Shown piece by piece: positions 45,509 to 55,155 of a stretch of DNA of 64,000 nt. Location of the stretch: NCBI GenBank assembly GCA_003326195.1, contig LXQE01000075.1, forward strand, positions 137,999 through 201,998, written 5' to 3'. The translations under genes and the position numbers were made by a program. Origin of the DNA: Nostoc punctiforme NIES-2108. GTDB lineage: Bacteria > Cyanobacteriota > Cyanobacteriia > Cyanobacteriales > Nostocaceae. Below the pieces are notes generated by a model. The model made no database searches. It was not told the DNA's origin and saw only the letters and a program-made list of their open reading frames with translations. The number at the start of each line of letters is the position of its first letter. Position 1 is the stretch's first letter.

Positions 45509-45541
45509 AGATCCCCGACTTCTTCAAGAAGTCGGGGATCT
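45509..45541. terminator. Palindromic hairpin between convergent genes
   Basis: AGATCCCCGACTTCTT (45509-45524) and AAGAAGTCGGGGATCT (45526-45541) are perfect complements with one base between. It lies between the CPBP (+) and M48 (-) genes and likely ends transcription from both sides; the GATCCCCGACTTCTT arm is also a widespread Nostoc repeat. Confidence 0.75.
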
Positions 45542-45600
45542 AAATCCAACGATTTAGTAGGCACTATTCCACCCTACTAATCTTTATTTAGTACTCAAAA

Positions 45601-46563
45601 CTACTCAGACCTTTTCATTCTGTCGATTTCTCGTTGTAATTCTTCAATTTGACGGCGTAAAATTTCTGTTTCATTTGCGGAAGATTCTGCTGCAACATTT
45701 ACCGATCCAGAAGCAGGCGATCGCTGATAATTTCCTCGGCGAATTTGCTGGTATTCTTCGGATACTGCCCACGACCGTAAGTAATGCAAGCGTTCAACAG
45801 GGAAAGGATGACTCAACATCATACCCTGACCGCCATTGTAGATTAAAAACTTATATATTTGATTCAGTCCATCCTCATCCAGTGCCTGATAATTTTCTGA
45901 CTGCTTGATAAACTCTTGTAAACTACATTCATTGGCATATTTGTTACTACCGCCAGAGAGTTTCATCATGGTTGACATCACAGGATTCAAGTCATCCATT
46001 ACTAGTAGTGCAGCGCGATCTGACGATAACTCGGCTTTGCGCCGCCACTCAAAAAAGGCGTAAATCAAGCCTTGGGTGACAATATTACCGATGCCAAAGG
46101 TCAATTCTCCCAAGGCAGAAGCAGCACTCATCGCCCACATGGTCATTTGAATTAAAATAGTATGACCACATTTAATATGCCCCAGTTCATGGGCTAGCAC
46201 CGTCCTAATTTCGGCTTCGTCTAGTAAGTCTAGTATGCCTGTATTTATGACTATGTAAGGATTCTGTTGCCCCAGTGCATAGCTATTTGCTTGGGGATTT
46301 TGCGAGACAAACAGTGTTGGTTCTGGGTAAATGTCCAAATCTCGGACGCATTCCCGAAACATCTGGTAAATAGTGGAATATTGACGCGGCCCGACTTGGA
46401 TGGTGTTACCCATTAGATAGACTAATTGAGGGCGTTCGTAGATAAATTCCACAAATTTACGAGCGATTAAATCAAATCCCGGTAAATTTCGTAAAGCTTG
46501 CTCGGCTTGGCGATCTAGTGGATGCCTAAAGGCTTCGCTAGATATTCCTGTGTAAGTTGGCAT
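45601..46563 (-). CDS. M48 family zinc metallopeptidase
   Basis: A 320-residue protein with the HExxH zinc motif (V-L-A-H-E-L-G-H-I-K-C-G-H) and a downstream Glu-containing helix (R-R-K-A-E-L-S-S-D-R-A-A-L-L). It has A-L-G-Q-Q-N-P-Y-I-V-I-N-T-G before the site and hydrophobic stretches around M-T-M-W-A-M-S-A-A-S-A-L-G, which suggest membrane association like HtpX relatives. The C-terminal 35 residues form a coiled coil. Substrate unknown; probably involved in membrane protein quality control. Confidence 0.88.
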   Translation of the reverse strand: MPTYTGISSEAFRHPLDRQAEQALRNLPGFDLIARKFVEFIYERPQLVYLMGNTIQVGPRQYSTIYQMFRECVRDLDIYPEPTLFVSQNPQANSYALGQQNPYIVINTGILDLLDEAEIRTVLAHELGHIKCGHTILIQMTMWAMSAASALGELTFGIGNIVTQGLIYAFFEWRRKAELSSDRAALLVMDDLNPVMSTMMKLSGGSNKYANECSLQEFIKQSENYQALDEDGLNQIYKFLIYNGGQGMMLSHPFPVERLHYLRSWAVSEEYQQIRRGNYQRSPASGSVNVAAESSANETEILRRQIEELQREIDRMKRSE

Positions 46564-46717
46564 AATTATAGGGTATTGGGTGATTGGTCACTGGTCATTA
46601 CTCATTGGTCATAAGTTTTGGATCAATGGTAAATGACAAAGGACAAAGGATAAATGACAAGATAATAGAAATGGGGCAATTGGAAGTAAAAGTCACTTTG
46701 TATGGAATTGAAAGCGT

Positions 46718-48274
46718 GTGATTGAGGCAGAAGTTCATTTGTCACTACATAACTTTTTGCGATCGCAAGCGGGGTTCCCTTCCTGGCCCCATCATTTGAC
46801 GATGGCACGGTTGGTAGCACGCGCCTTGCGCCTGGGACGTAGCGCCCTAATTCAAGTAGGGGCAGTTAGTGGCTATCAAGGGCGGTATCGTACTAGTTTC
46901 GTAGCATCAGCCCTGATGTGGCATGGCCCTGTAATTATTGTTGCTCAAGAAACAGTGCAGCAACTTCTACTGCGAGTGGAAATTCCCCGTCTACAGCAAT
47001 GGCTACCAACCAATAAATCGATTAGGACAGGTGATGCTTGGCCTGATGCTGAGTTCCAAGGGCTACTCTTAACTTCCCCAGAAGCTTGGTTAAAAGGACA
47101 ATTGGCTGGTGGCTCACGCTTTCCCCAAGGCATCCCCACAATTATTGATGGGGTAGACGATCTCGAAGATTGGGTGCGTCATCAACTTAGCCAAGATATT
47201 CAACCCGATGATTGGGATCAACTCATGCTGGCTTGTCCCAACCAAGCTGAGGCAATTCGTGAAGCACGGATACAACTAACACACAAACTTTTTCAGCATC
47301 CTGCTAATCCATATCAGTGCTATCTAATTTCCCAGCCAGAAATAGAAATTTTGCATCGCCTGCATTTGGCTTTAGATCGAGCAAACCTCCCAGATAAGTG
47401 GAAAAATTTCTGGCAACAATTTCAAACCCTTGATGAAAATCTTTCGCCCCCTGCTTCTCCTCCTCTCTTATGGGCGACTATTGCCCATCGACAAGGTTTA
47501 TTTTCTTTGCACTACGCCCCAATGGAATTAGGGGAAATACTTTCACCTATTTGGCAGCGACAACCAGTAGTTTTAATTGGCAGCGCTATCGAACCGGAAA
47601 CTGAGGCTCCCCTTTTTCGCCAGCGCTTGGGTTTGGACGATTTAACTTGCCTGAAGTTCTCTTCGGAAAGTCAAGCCGAAGCAATTCAACTGTATGTACC
47701 CTATAAGTTACCTCTACCCAACACGCCAGAATTTCAAGCGGCATTTATTCACAAAGTCCGCACACTGGTTTGTCTAAGTGCGACAGCACCAGGATTAACT
47801 GTTGTCTTGGTGGGGGATGTACCACTCAAGGCTCAAGTGGCGACAATTCTAGCCTCAGAGTTTGGTTCGCGGGTGCAAGTAGAAAAAACTTGTTTAGATG
47901 AAAATGGTATTTTAATTAGCGGTTGGGAATTTTGGCGAGAACATCAACGAGTCTTGCCAGCACCCCATCTGTTAATCATTGCGACTTTGCCCCTACCATC
48001 TTTAGAAAATCCTCTGGTAGCTGGTAGGGTAGCTCTTTATAAGCGATCGCATCAAGATTGGTTCCGTTTATACTTGTTGCCAGCAGCTTTGAATGAATTA
48101 CAACGCGCGATCGCTCCAGTACGAGAAAGTCAAGGGATTGTGGCTTTACTTGATAGTCGTGTTGTTAACCGCAGCTACGGCGCTCAAATTCTCGCAGCCT
48201 TAAGTCCTCTGGCACGCATTAACTATCTCGATCCCAGCCTGTTTTCCAATACAGATGAGGAAAATTCTGCCTAA
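46718..48274 (+). CDS. DinG/XPD-like helicase, probably inactive
   Basis: A 518-residue protein of the cyanobacterial DinG-like helicase family (GTG start at 46718). The fold is suggested by the N-terminal A-R-A-L-R-L-G-R-S-A-L-I-Q-V-G-A-V-S-G-Y-type region and the C-terminal helicase half (L-L-I-I-A-T-L-P-L-P-S-L-E-N-P, V-A-L-L-D-S-R-V-V-N-R-S-Y-G). Catalytic motifs are altered: Walker A reads G-A-V-S-G-Y-Q-G-R-Y-R-T with no Lys at the usual place, and the DEAH position reads I-D-G-V-D-D-L. A structural or regulatory role is likely. No iron-sulfur Cys cluster. Confidence 0.7.
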   Translation: MIEAEVHLSLHNFLRSQAGFPSWPHHLTMARLVARALRLGRSALIQVGAVSGYQGRYRTSFVASALMWHGPVIIVAQETVQQLLLRVEIPRLQQWLPTNKSIRTGDAWPDAEFQGLLLTSPEAWLKGQLAGGSRFPQGIPTIIDGVDDLEDWVRHQLSQDIQPDDWDQLMLACPNQAEAIREARIQLTHKLFQHPANPYQCYLISQPEIEILHRLHLALDRANLPDKWKNFWQQFQTLDENLSPPASPPLLWATIAHRQGLFSLHYAPMELGEILSPIWQRQPVVLIGSAIEPETEAPLFRQRLGLDDLTCLKFSSESQAEAIQLYVPYKLPLPNTPEFQAAFIHKVRTLVCLSATAPGLTVVLVGDVPLKAQVATILASEFGSRVQVEKTCLDENGILISGWEFWREHQRVLPAPHLLIIATLPLPSLENPLVAGRVALYKRSHQDWFRLYLLPAALNELQRAIAPVRESQGIVALLDSRVVNRSYGAQILAALSPLARINYLDPSLFSNTDEENSA

Positions 48275-48607
48275 AGTTCAGTTACCAGTGACACCACTTG
48301 CTCCACTTGGGGAGACCCCAGACCCTTCGGGTTCGGCAGTCCCCCAGACGCTCGTTCCTCGCTACCGCTAGCGCTAACGACGGAAACCGCCATCGCGCTT
48401 CGCGTCTCCCCTTGGGAGAAGACGGGGGCTGCCTCACCGCAGTGGCTCCCCAATGCCCAATTTAAATTTTGTCAACCAAAGCGCGATCGCCTAAAAGTAA
48501 GCATTATTATCAGCTTATGGAAGGTGATACGAGCGCGATCGCCTCTCTGTAGGCATGATTTCTGGCAAGATAAATTTAGAACCTAAGTAGAATTTGAGTT
48601 GCTGATT
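48275..48607. repeat. GC-rich dispersed repeat region
   Basis: CTTGGGGAGACCCCAGACCC-type repeat with AGCGCTAACG and CGCTTCGCGTCTCCCC segments (about 48295-48450), followed by HIP1-containing AT-rich sequence. This is a dispersed, partly palindromic Nostoc repeat. It also overlaps the downstream region of the helicase gene. No gene. Confidence 0.6.
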
Positions 48608-48823
48608 ATGGGTGAAGCAAAACGTCGTAAAACCACACTAGGAGAAACATACGGTCAAGAGACTCGGATATTGTCTTGGGTTCCGATCACAAAAACTCAA
48701 GGTGAACAATTTGTCACTTGGACTACTCGTGGTGCTTGGATAGGCATTGGTCTTATGGTTGTAGGATGGGCAACAATCCGTTTTATCGGCCCAGCTTTCG
48801 GTTGGTGGCAAGTAGTCTATTAA
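48608..48823 (+). CDS. DUF2839 family membrane protein
   Basis: A 71-residue protein starting M-G-E-A-K-R-R-K, which with R-I-L-S-W-V-P-I-T and the single transmembrane span (A-W-I-G-I-G-L-M-V-V-G-W-A) marks the cyanobacterial DUF2839 family. ATG at 48608 is preferred to the TTG three codons upstream. Function unknown. A clear 12-bp hairpin terminator follows. Confidence 0.85.
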   Translation: MGEAKRRKTTLGETYGQETRILSWVPITKTQGEQFVTWTTRGAWIGIGLMVVGWATIRFIGPAFGWWQVVY

Positions 48824-48839
48824 TTCTTAATTCATAATT

Positions 48840-48872
48840 GAATTAGTTGGATATCTAGACTCCAACTAATTC
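48840..48872 (+). terminator. Hairpin terminator after DUF2839 gene
   Basis: GAATTAGTTGGA (48840-48851) and TCCAACTAATTC (48861-48872) form a perfect 12-bp stem with a 9-nt loop, 17 nt after the stop. Confidence 0.75.
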
Positions 48873-49855
48873 AAGACCACTAAAAAAGATAATGATGCGC
48901 AAGTATTTTGCTAATAATTAGGAATTATGTAAGTTAGCGCAACAGTAGCGAGTTTGCCTACCGCTATAAGCAGGCTAGGCGCAGCCTCTCATAGAGAGGG
49001 TTATGACTAATTACTAATTAGTTAGCTGAATTATTAATAAAAAATAATTACTATCTTTGGATAGATAATCGAAATATATTATATACGCATTAAATTCGGC
49101 AAAACCAAACTAAGATAATAATCCTTCTAAATTATCGCGCTTTGGTTCGTAGAACTTTTTGAAAATAATCCCAAAATACCTGGAGATATTGCCTAAATGG
49201 CAACATTGCGCTGCTGAGTTTAGGTATTGTCAGTGTTAAGTTTTCCGATTGTGGATTCTATACTCATATTTGCCTACTAATTACGTGAGGTTTGTATAAA
49301 CTATTGCATTTATTATCTCGCAACTACTTAATCTATAATTTGCACTGTCATCTTTTTAACTTTACATATATAGGAGGAACGAATTTGGTATAACTAATCA
49401 TTTGTCTATACCAAAATCTACGTTAGAAAGAGAACAGATTAAACATCTAAGCAAGAGACACTATAACGATGCAAAACTACATTATGGCCTTTAATAACAG
49501 TGTATTTGACTGCACATAGCCAATAAAAACCAAATATGTAGCTTTTCTGTAGTTGACTAGTGCTAAATTTAAGTTACTCTTAAAGCGGATCGCTTACTGT
49601 AGGAATCTACTCTGACAGAAGTGTATAAAGATATAGTTAAATTTAGCAATTCTGTCCGAAATTTTGAATTTGCAAACTGAATAGTTTGATACGGCTCTCA
49701 AAACCTCGATCCACTACCCTAAACAAGGTAGTCAATTAACGACTCAATATCATCCGTCCGGTAATTGTAATGAATAGTTTACAATACCAATGGATGAGAA
49801 AATCTAAAGAAAATATAAAAGAAACTCAAATTACTGTGGTGTCTGGAGGACAAAA
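48873..49855. other. Long intergenic region upstream of the DUF1815 gene (about 1 kb)
   Basis: No confident gene. It contains an orphan strong Shine-Dalgarno AGGAGG (49372-49377) followed not by an open frame but by a perfect 9-bp inverted repeat TTTGGTATA (49384-49392) / TATACCAAA (49407-49415). A GC-rich short dispersed repeat lies at about 48945-49000. GGAGG at 49844-49848 is the DUF1815 ribosome binding site. Regulatory RNA is possible. Confidence 0.45.
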
Positions 49856-50200
49856 GTGTTTCTGAGACTAGCACATCAACATCGACAATTCGTCCAAGAC
49901 TTAGTAATGAACCTGCAAGCTTTGGCAATTGTATTAGAGCGGCGTGGGTATCCTGCATCCTGCTATACCTGTGGCGACCAAATGAATAGTGCATCATTTA
50001 TGGTTAGCTTGGGTGATAATCATCTGATTCGATTTTTAGTGTCCGATTACGGCATTACTTGGACGGAAATGCGGGATGACCGCGAATTAATGAAGCTAGA
50101 GGGTGCGGAGGCAATTAGCCAGCTAGATGAATTGGCCGATCTTGTCAAGCAATCTATGCAAAGTGATACAGGCTCTAAAACTCTTGCCAAGAAGTATTAA
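49856..50200 (+). CDS. DUF1815 family protein
   Basis: A 114-residue cyanobacterial protein of the DUF1815 family, recognised from F-L-R-L-A-H-Q-H-R-Q-F-V-Q-D-L-V-M-N-L-Q-A-L, C-Y-T-C-G-D-Q-M and Y-G-I-T-W-T-E-M-R. GTG start at 49856 is supported by the GGAGG eight bases upstream. Function unknown; cytoplasmic. Confidence 0.88.
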   Translation: MFLRLAHQHRQFVQDLVMNLQALAIVLERRGYPASCYTCGDQMNSASFMVSLGDNHLIRFLVSDYGITWTEMRDDRELMKLEGAEAISQLDELADLVKQSMQSDTGSKTLAKKY

Positions 50201-50473
50201 GGTTTCAGAGGTCGATAGCAAATTAGAACTTGATTATCGGTAACTGTTAATCAGTAATAGTGGCTTAGTTAGCGATCGCTCCTACCTATTTATCCATTAC
50301 CATTAAGTGATTGGCTACGGCTGGCCCATCGCACACTTTTTGTATCTGCCAAAATCTCATAAGCAGGATTTTCAGCTTACCGCTGCGGTCAAAATCACCG
50401 TTATTGCGCATTACTAAGTTTCAAATGGTGAATCTGGGCAGTAGCAGCAATTATAGTGTCAGATGCAATACAC

Positions 50474-52543
50474 CTAAAGTCCATTACCAATTAAAATAAA
50501 TGGTGCCCAGTAGTACGGATGACTAAAGTCATTAACTGCGGCTGCGGGTGCATTGTGACTTATTTCCTTCCAGTTTCCAGTAATTAATGAGACTTGAGCT
50601 TGGCGTAAAGCTTCAGTTTTAGTCAACTTATCAGTAGAGAGAATACCATAAAAAGCACTCATGAGTGCTTGCGTACCACCATCATCTACAGACCACAAAG
50701 AAGCGATCGCGGCTCTAGCGCCGGTTTGTTGCATCTGATAGCCAAAGCCCAAAATTTCCTCACCGTTACCTAACTTGCCTCCCAAGCCGGTTTCACAGGC
50801 GCTCAACACTACCAAATCGACATTGGGGAGTGACCAAGTGGCGACATTTCTAAAATTAACGCGATCGCCATTTCCGAATAAAATAAACGAATCTTCTGGT
50901 TTTCCGACCACAAAGGCTGCATGAGTCGCTAAATGGACAATTGTATAATCATCCATTTGGGGTACAGCGACTTTAGGGGTAAAGGCATCGTCTAAAAGCT
51001 TCGTAGTTTCAGGAACCGCAGCTGCTAGATTTTCCACTTCCCGCGTTGCAAAGGGTAAGCCAGCAAAAGCAACCTGTCGATTACCAATTTTGATTTGATA
51101 ATTACCTTTAGTAAAAGCACCCGCTAAAACCCGCAAAGTAGATTGTTTTGGGGTGTTTAAGTTAGTCAGACTAGCCGATGTAATGTGATTCACATTGAAG
51201 CGTTGCGCTAGCCATTGTTTGCCATCATATAAAGCAGTTAAAGGAATATAGCGTAAGCGATCGTCTGGAGCGTAAATCAGAGTTTGCGTATCTGATAGCT
51301 TCAAGTCTTTCTCTATCGGTTTAATTAGCCAGTCATACAATTGGCGTGCAGGTGCTTTGATATTTCGACTGGGATTGATTAAAGCTTGGCGGAAAGCATC
51401 AATTGTTTGATGGAGGTTTTCGCGCTTTACAGCAACGGTGCGATGAATTGGTGGGGATTCAGGAGTTACCAATACCAATTCCAAACTATCTTTTAAAATC
51501 AGTGGGTAGAGCAATGCCGATTTTTGCGGTAATCGCGCCAAATTATCTCGAAGTTCGTTGAGACTCTCCAAATCCAAATTTTGCCGCCTAGCTGTACGGC
51601 TAATTTGCTCTACCTGTGCTTTCACTGAAGGACTATTGATAAATTCGTTAAATCCATCTAGAAGTTGCTGTTGATTTAAGACTAATTGCTCGATGCGTTG
51701 TTTCTGTTCGAGCGATCGCTGTTGGGGGGAAATTTTCCGTAGTGTTGTCAGTTCTTTACCCAGCACAACAGCATTATCCACACTTTGATCCAACTTTTGT
51801 TTTATTGGTTTTTCTGTTGCCGCTATATTAATACCTTTGACAGTACGTTGATTACCTGACACATTCTGGAGATATTCCTCTAGTTCTTCAACTTTAAGTA
51901 AATCCATTGTCCTTTGTGCCTCAGCAACACGTTCCTGTTTGAGCAATCGTTCACCCAAAATGCGATATGTCTGGCTAACAGTTATGCTGTAAGCATTTGG
52001 TTGCGGCGCACTCAGTGCTGATGGATTTAAGCGAGCTTTCTCACGATTAATCAAACAATGCTTGTAGAAAAAAATTGCTAACTCTGGCTTGTTTTGGATA
52101 TCAAATAAGTAACCTATGTTACTGTAAGTTTTGCCTAGTCGAACCAGATCCCCTAGTTCTTTGTTAATCAATAAGGCTTGCTGATAGGATTGAAGTGCTT
52201 CAGAATACTTTTTTTGACTTTGGTAGATTCTGCCGATATTGTTGAATGTTACCGCTTCCCAAGAGCGCTCTCCAAGGTCTCTGCTGATGGCTAATGCTTG
52301 CTGTAATTTCTGCAACGCTTCTTTCGATTGACCTTGCCGAGATTCTTTGATAGCTTCTTCGTTAAGCCTTGCAATTTCTGAGAGTTGATTATTCTTGGGT
52401 AAAGCTTGAGCTTTTTCTCCAGATTCGTACCTCAACCTTGCATTTGTGTTTACCTGGTTATTGTCTGGGTATGCCATCCCAAAACCTAGTAAGCTAAGTA
52501 GAGATAAAGTAACAACACTCACATGCCGGAGATTAGGCTGCAT
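50474..52543 (-). CDS. Secreted TPR-CHAT protein
   Basis: A 689-residue protein. An N-terminal hydrophobic segment (about residues 8-25, V-S-V-V-T-L-S-L-L-S-L-L-G-F-G-M-A) looks like a signal peptide. TPR units follow (about 55-210; W-E-A-V-T-F-N-N-I-G-R-I-Y-Q-S-Q-K-K-Y-S-E-A-L), then a helical linker and a C-terminal CHAT protease domain. The likely catalytic dyad is in I-V-H-L-A-T-H-A-A-F and V-V-L-S-A-C-E-T-G. It also has G-F-G-Y-Q-M-Q-Q-T-G-A-R-A-A-I-A-S-L-W. Such TPR-CHAT proteins are numerous in filamentous cyanobacteria; the substrate is unknown and the export location suggests a periplasmic role. Confidence 0.85.
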   Translation of the reverse strand: MQPNLRHVSVVTLSLLSLLGFGMAYPDNNQVNTNARLRYESGEKAQALPKNNQLSEIARLNEEAIKESRQGQSKEALQKLQQALAISRDLGERSWEAVTFNNIGRIYQSQKKYSEALQSYQQALLINKELGDLVRLGKTYSNIGYLFDIQNKPELAIFFYKHCLINREKARLNPSALSAPQPNAYSITVSQTYRILGERLLKQERVAEAQRTMDLLKVEELEEYLQNVSGNQRTVKGINIAATEKPIKQKLDQSVDNAVVLGKELTTLRKISPQQRSLEQKQRIEQLVLNQQQLLDGFNEFINSPSVKAQVEQISRTARRQNLDLESLNELRDNLARLPQKSALLYPLILKDSLELVLVTPESPPIHRTVAVKRENLHQTIDAFRQALINPSRNIKAPARQLYDWLIKPIEKDLKLSDTQTLIYAPDDRLRYIPLTALYDGKQWLAQRFNVNHITSASLTNLNTPKQSTLRVLAGAFTKGNYQIKIGNRQVAFAGLPFATREVENLAAAVPETTKLLDDAFTPKVAVPQMDDYTIVHLATHAAFVVGKPEDSFILFGNGDRVNFRNVATWSLPNVDLVVLSACETGLGGKLGNGEEILGFGYQMQQTGARAAIASLWSVDDGGTQALMSAFYGILSTDKLTKTEALRQAQVSLITGNWKEISHNAPAAAVNDFSHPYYWAPFILIGNGL

Positions 52544-52659
52544 AACAAAACACTCCCTATGCTCGGAAGGTAAATATTAAATCAATAAGTCCGGCAACGC
52601 AATTAATTTTTATGCTATTCAATAATTTGGAAAATTTATAGGTAGTGAGAAATTTGAAG

Positions 52660-53160
52660 ATGTCAGAAGAAGAACCTAGCCAACCAAAACTACCACCAAC
52701 CAGCGCTCTTGACAATCCATCCAGTCACGAGTTTGGGAATTGGTTTGAATATCCTGTCAGAGTGCAACCCCACCACACAGACTATGCCGGTCTTGTCTGG
52801 CACGGTTCCTATATAGCTTGGATGGAAGAAGCGCGGATTGAATGTTTGCGATCTATAGGGATTGAATTTGCTGATTTAGTCGCTATAGGCTGCGATTTAC
52901 CAGTTGTAGAACTGTCAGTGCGCTATCACCGGTCAATTCAGTTGGGTATGGCAGTGATGGTAAAAACGCGTATGGCTGAGGTGACAGGTGTCCGCATCAA
53001 TTGGGATTATGCCATTGTCTCAACTGATGGACAAGAATTATACGTCACGGCTAAGGTGACATTAGTGGCTTTAGATCGCGACAGAGGCAAGATTATGCGT
53101 CAGTTGCCGCCGAGTTTTAAGGATGCCTTAGCCAAGATTTCAGCATTAAATAACAATTGA
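52660..53160 (+). CDS. Hotdog-fold acyl-CoA thioesterase (YbgC/FadM-like)
   Basis: A 166-residue protein from ATG at 52660 (in-frame GTG at 52645 possible). Hotdog-fold signature: V-Q-P-H-H-T-D-Y-A-G-L-V-W-H-G-S-Y with the catalytic-type Asp, then W-M-E-E-A-R-I-E-C-L-R-S-I-G. It belongs to the 4-hydroxybenzoyl-CoA/YbgC thioesterase group; the acyl-CoA substrate is not known. In cyanobacteria a related enzyme acts on DHNA-CoA in phylloquinone synthesis, but the assignment cannot be made here. Confidence 0.85.
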   Translation: MSEEEPSQPKLPPTSALDNPSSHEFGNWFEYPVRVQPHHTDYAGLVWHGSYIAWMEEARIECLRSIGIEFADLVAIGCDLPVVELSVRYHRSIQLGMAVMVKTRMAEVTGVRINWDYAIVSTDGQELYVTAKVTLVALDRDRGKIMRQLPPSFKDALAKISALNNN

Positions 53161-53226
53161 CCAAGAAAGGTTGTCATTTCATATTTTATACTTCACCTTT
53201 CATTAGCAAAAGTGAAGTATAGATTT

Positions 53227-53424
53227 TTACTTTCCAATTTGGATATGCGACAGATTTTGAGCAAACTGGGTTACGTAATGCCAAATATCTTGTGGAGTTA
53301 TGCCAAAACTAATATTTAATAAAACAAGGATTGCCGCAAGAGTTAATGCAGTACTCACGGTTGTTTTTAACAATTTCCATAATATTATGAAGATTATCCA
53401 AGCTATAATCAACGTAATAATCAT
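53227..53424 (-). CDS. Small membrane protein of unknown function
   Basis: A 65-residue protein with two hydrophobic stretches (residues about 1-17 and 24-42) and a polar C-terminal tail (Q-D-I-W-H-Y-V-T-Q-F-A-Q-N-L). It looks like a small conserved cyanobacterial membrane protein of no known role. The coding potential is plausible rather than certain. Confidence 0.5.
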   Translation of the reverse strand: MIITLIIAWIIFIILWKLLKTTVSTALTLAAILVLLNISFGITPQDIWHYVTQFAQNLSHIQIGK

Positions 53425-53765
53425 ATATATTAATTCCTTAATAATTGCCCTTGTCTGAGAAGGTCTTTATTTAGAAAGGGTAAATTTTTATCTAAAGTCA
53501 AAATTACTATTGCTAAAGCTATTAGACCTAATTTTGAGTAGATACTAAAGCTCAGATTTTTTGTGTAACTGTGCCAATGCCATACTACCTGAAAATGAGA
53601 CAAAAATGCAGAGCAGAGGCAACTTATTTGGCAATTTGGCAGAATTACTGGAAAGACTTCTTTGCAATTTTTGTATCAATAATCACAAAACACAAGAGTT
53701 AGATTAGGACTCCGATTTGATTTTTGAAAACATCCTGAGACTGAAAAGGCTGTTGTATCAGGGTT
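53425..53765. other. Intergenic region before the WD40 pseudogene
   Basis: AT-rich DNA. No gene identified. The WD40 coding signal begins abruptly near 53766, so the upstream part of that gene has been lost. Confidence 0.5.
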
Positions 53766-54653
53766 TCATTAGTACAAGGAGGGGAGATAGCTACTCTTCA
53801 AGATGACTCATTAGTACAAAATATAGTATTTAGTCCTGACGGGAAAAATGTTGCTATTGCTTTATCCGATGGTATTGCAAAGCTGTGGAGCCTCGAAGGT
53901 TTGAAAATTCCTACCCTCAAGCATAACGCTCAGATTAACAATATAGTATTTAGCCCTGATGAAAAAACTGTTGCTACTACTTCATCCGATAGTACTGCAA
54001 AGCTGTGGAACCTTCAAAAAGGCGAAATTGTCACTCTCAAACATGATGGTGTAGTCAACCATGCAGTATTTAGTCCTGATGGTAAAACTATTGCTACTAC
54101 TACTTCAAGTGATAAAACAGTTAAGTTGTGGAACCTCCAATGTCAGTTAATTGCTACTCTCAAACATGATGATGGAGTTAGTAAAGTAATATTTAAGCCT
54201 GATGGCAAGTCTGTTTTAACTACTTCTTATGATAATGCAAAGTTGTGGAATCTAAAAGGACAAGAAATTGCGACTTTCAAAAACAAGCATCTTGAGAAAG
54301 CAGTATTTAGCCTGATGGTCAGACGGTTGCTACTGCTTCAGGTTATAGTCCTTCAGATATTAGCGGATCTGTGAAGTTGTGGAACCTTAAAGGTGAAGAA
54401 ATTATCACTCTCCAACATGGTCGTTTTACCAATGTATTATTTAGTCCCGATGGTAAGACTATTGCCACGGTTTCAATGGTCAGTAATACTGCCAAATTAT
54501 GGAATCTGCAAGGTGGGTTAATTGCTACTCTCACACATGATAGTTGGGTCAACGATATATCATTTAGTCCTGACGGTAAGATTATTGTTACTGCTTCATC
54601 TGATAAAACGTCAAATTATGGAATCTGGAAGGACAAGAAATTGCCACTCTCAA

Positions 54654-55155
54654 CCCGGATTTCTCACAAGTGAGAAAAAATCATGGGGACGAACAAAATT
54701 TAGGGTAATTTAATTAATACATGATGAAATTAGATGAGTGAGCAGGATAAATTAAAGTAAAAACCGAAATATAAAAGATAAATAAATTACAGATTACCTG
54801 TCTTGCACGGAGATAAAAAATTATGAAAAATGAAAATACACATAGCAAAGCGAGGGTTTAATTAAGAAAATTTACCCGAATAACAAGCTAATAATAATGA
54901 ATTAAATTAGGTGTTCATTAACAATTGGCTCGGAAGTTGAGATAAACATTTATAAACTGTTGCAACATCAGATGTTACTGCCTCACCCTTAAAATTAACT
55001 ATGATTGGAGATGAATTTACTTGTTTAAATTTGAACTGTTCCGGTATACAATCTGTTTTCTGAGGGGTCATACTTAAAACTGCTGGAATTCATTTGCAAT
55101 AGACATTTTGGCAGTAAATGACCCCTCTTTTCTCTGGCTTTGTGAGAAATCCGGG
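54654..55155. mobile_element. Internally deleted IS1380-like element
   Basis: A 502-bp insertion with perfect 16-bp terminal inverted repeats, CCCGGATTTCTCACAA at the left end and its complement at the right, flanked by the 4-bp direct repeat TCAA (54650-54653 and 55156-55159). Both the CC-terminal repeats and the 4-bp duplication fit the IS1380 family. Only a fragment of a transposase remains (54908-55071), so it is non-autonomous. Confidence 0.8.
54908..55071 (-). pseudogene. N-terminal fragment of an IS1380-type transposase
   Basis: ATG at 55071 opens a frame of 54 codons: M-T-P-Q-K-T-D-C-I-P-E-Q-F-K-F, then V-N-F-K-G-E-A-V-T-S-D, which resembles the N-terminus of IS1380 transposases (…F-x-G-x-x-x-T-S-D-A-G). 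The similarity ends after T-S-D, marking an internal deletion, and the frame stops at 54908. The rest of the enzyme, including the catalytic core, is absent. Confidence 0.7.
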
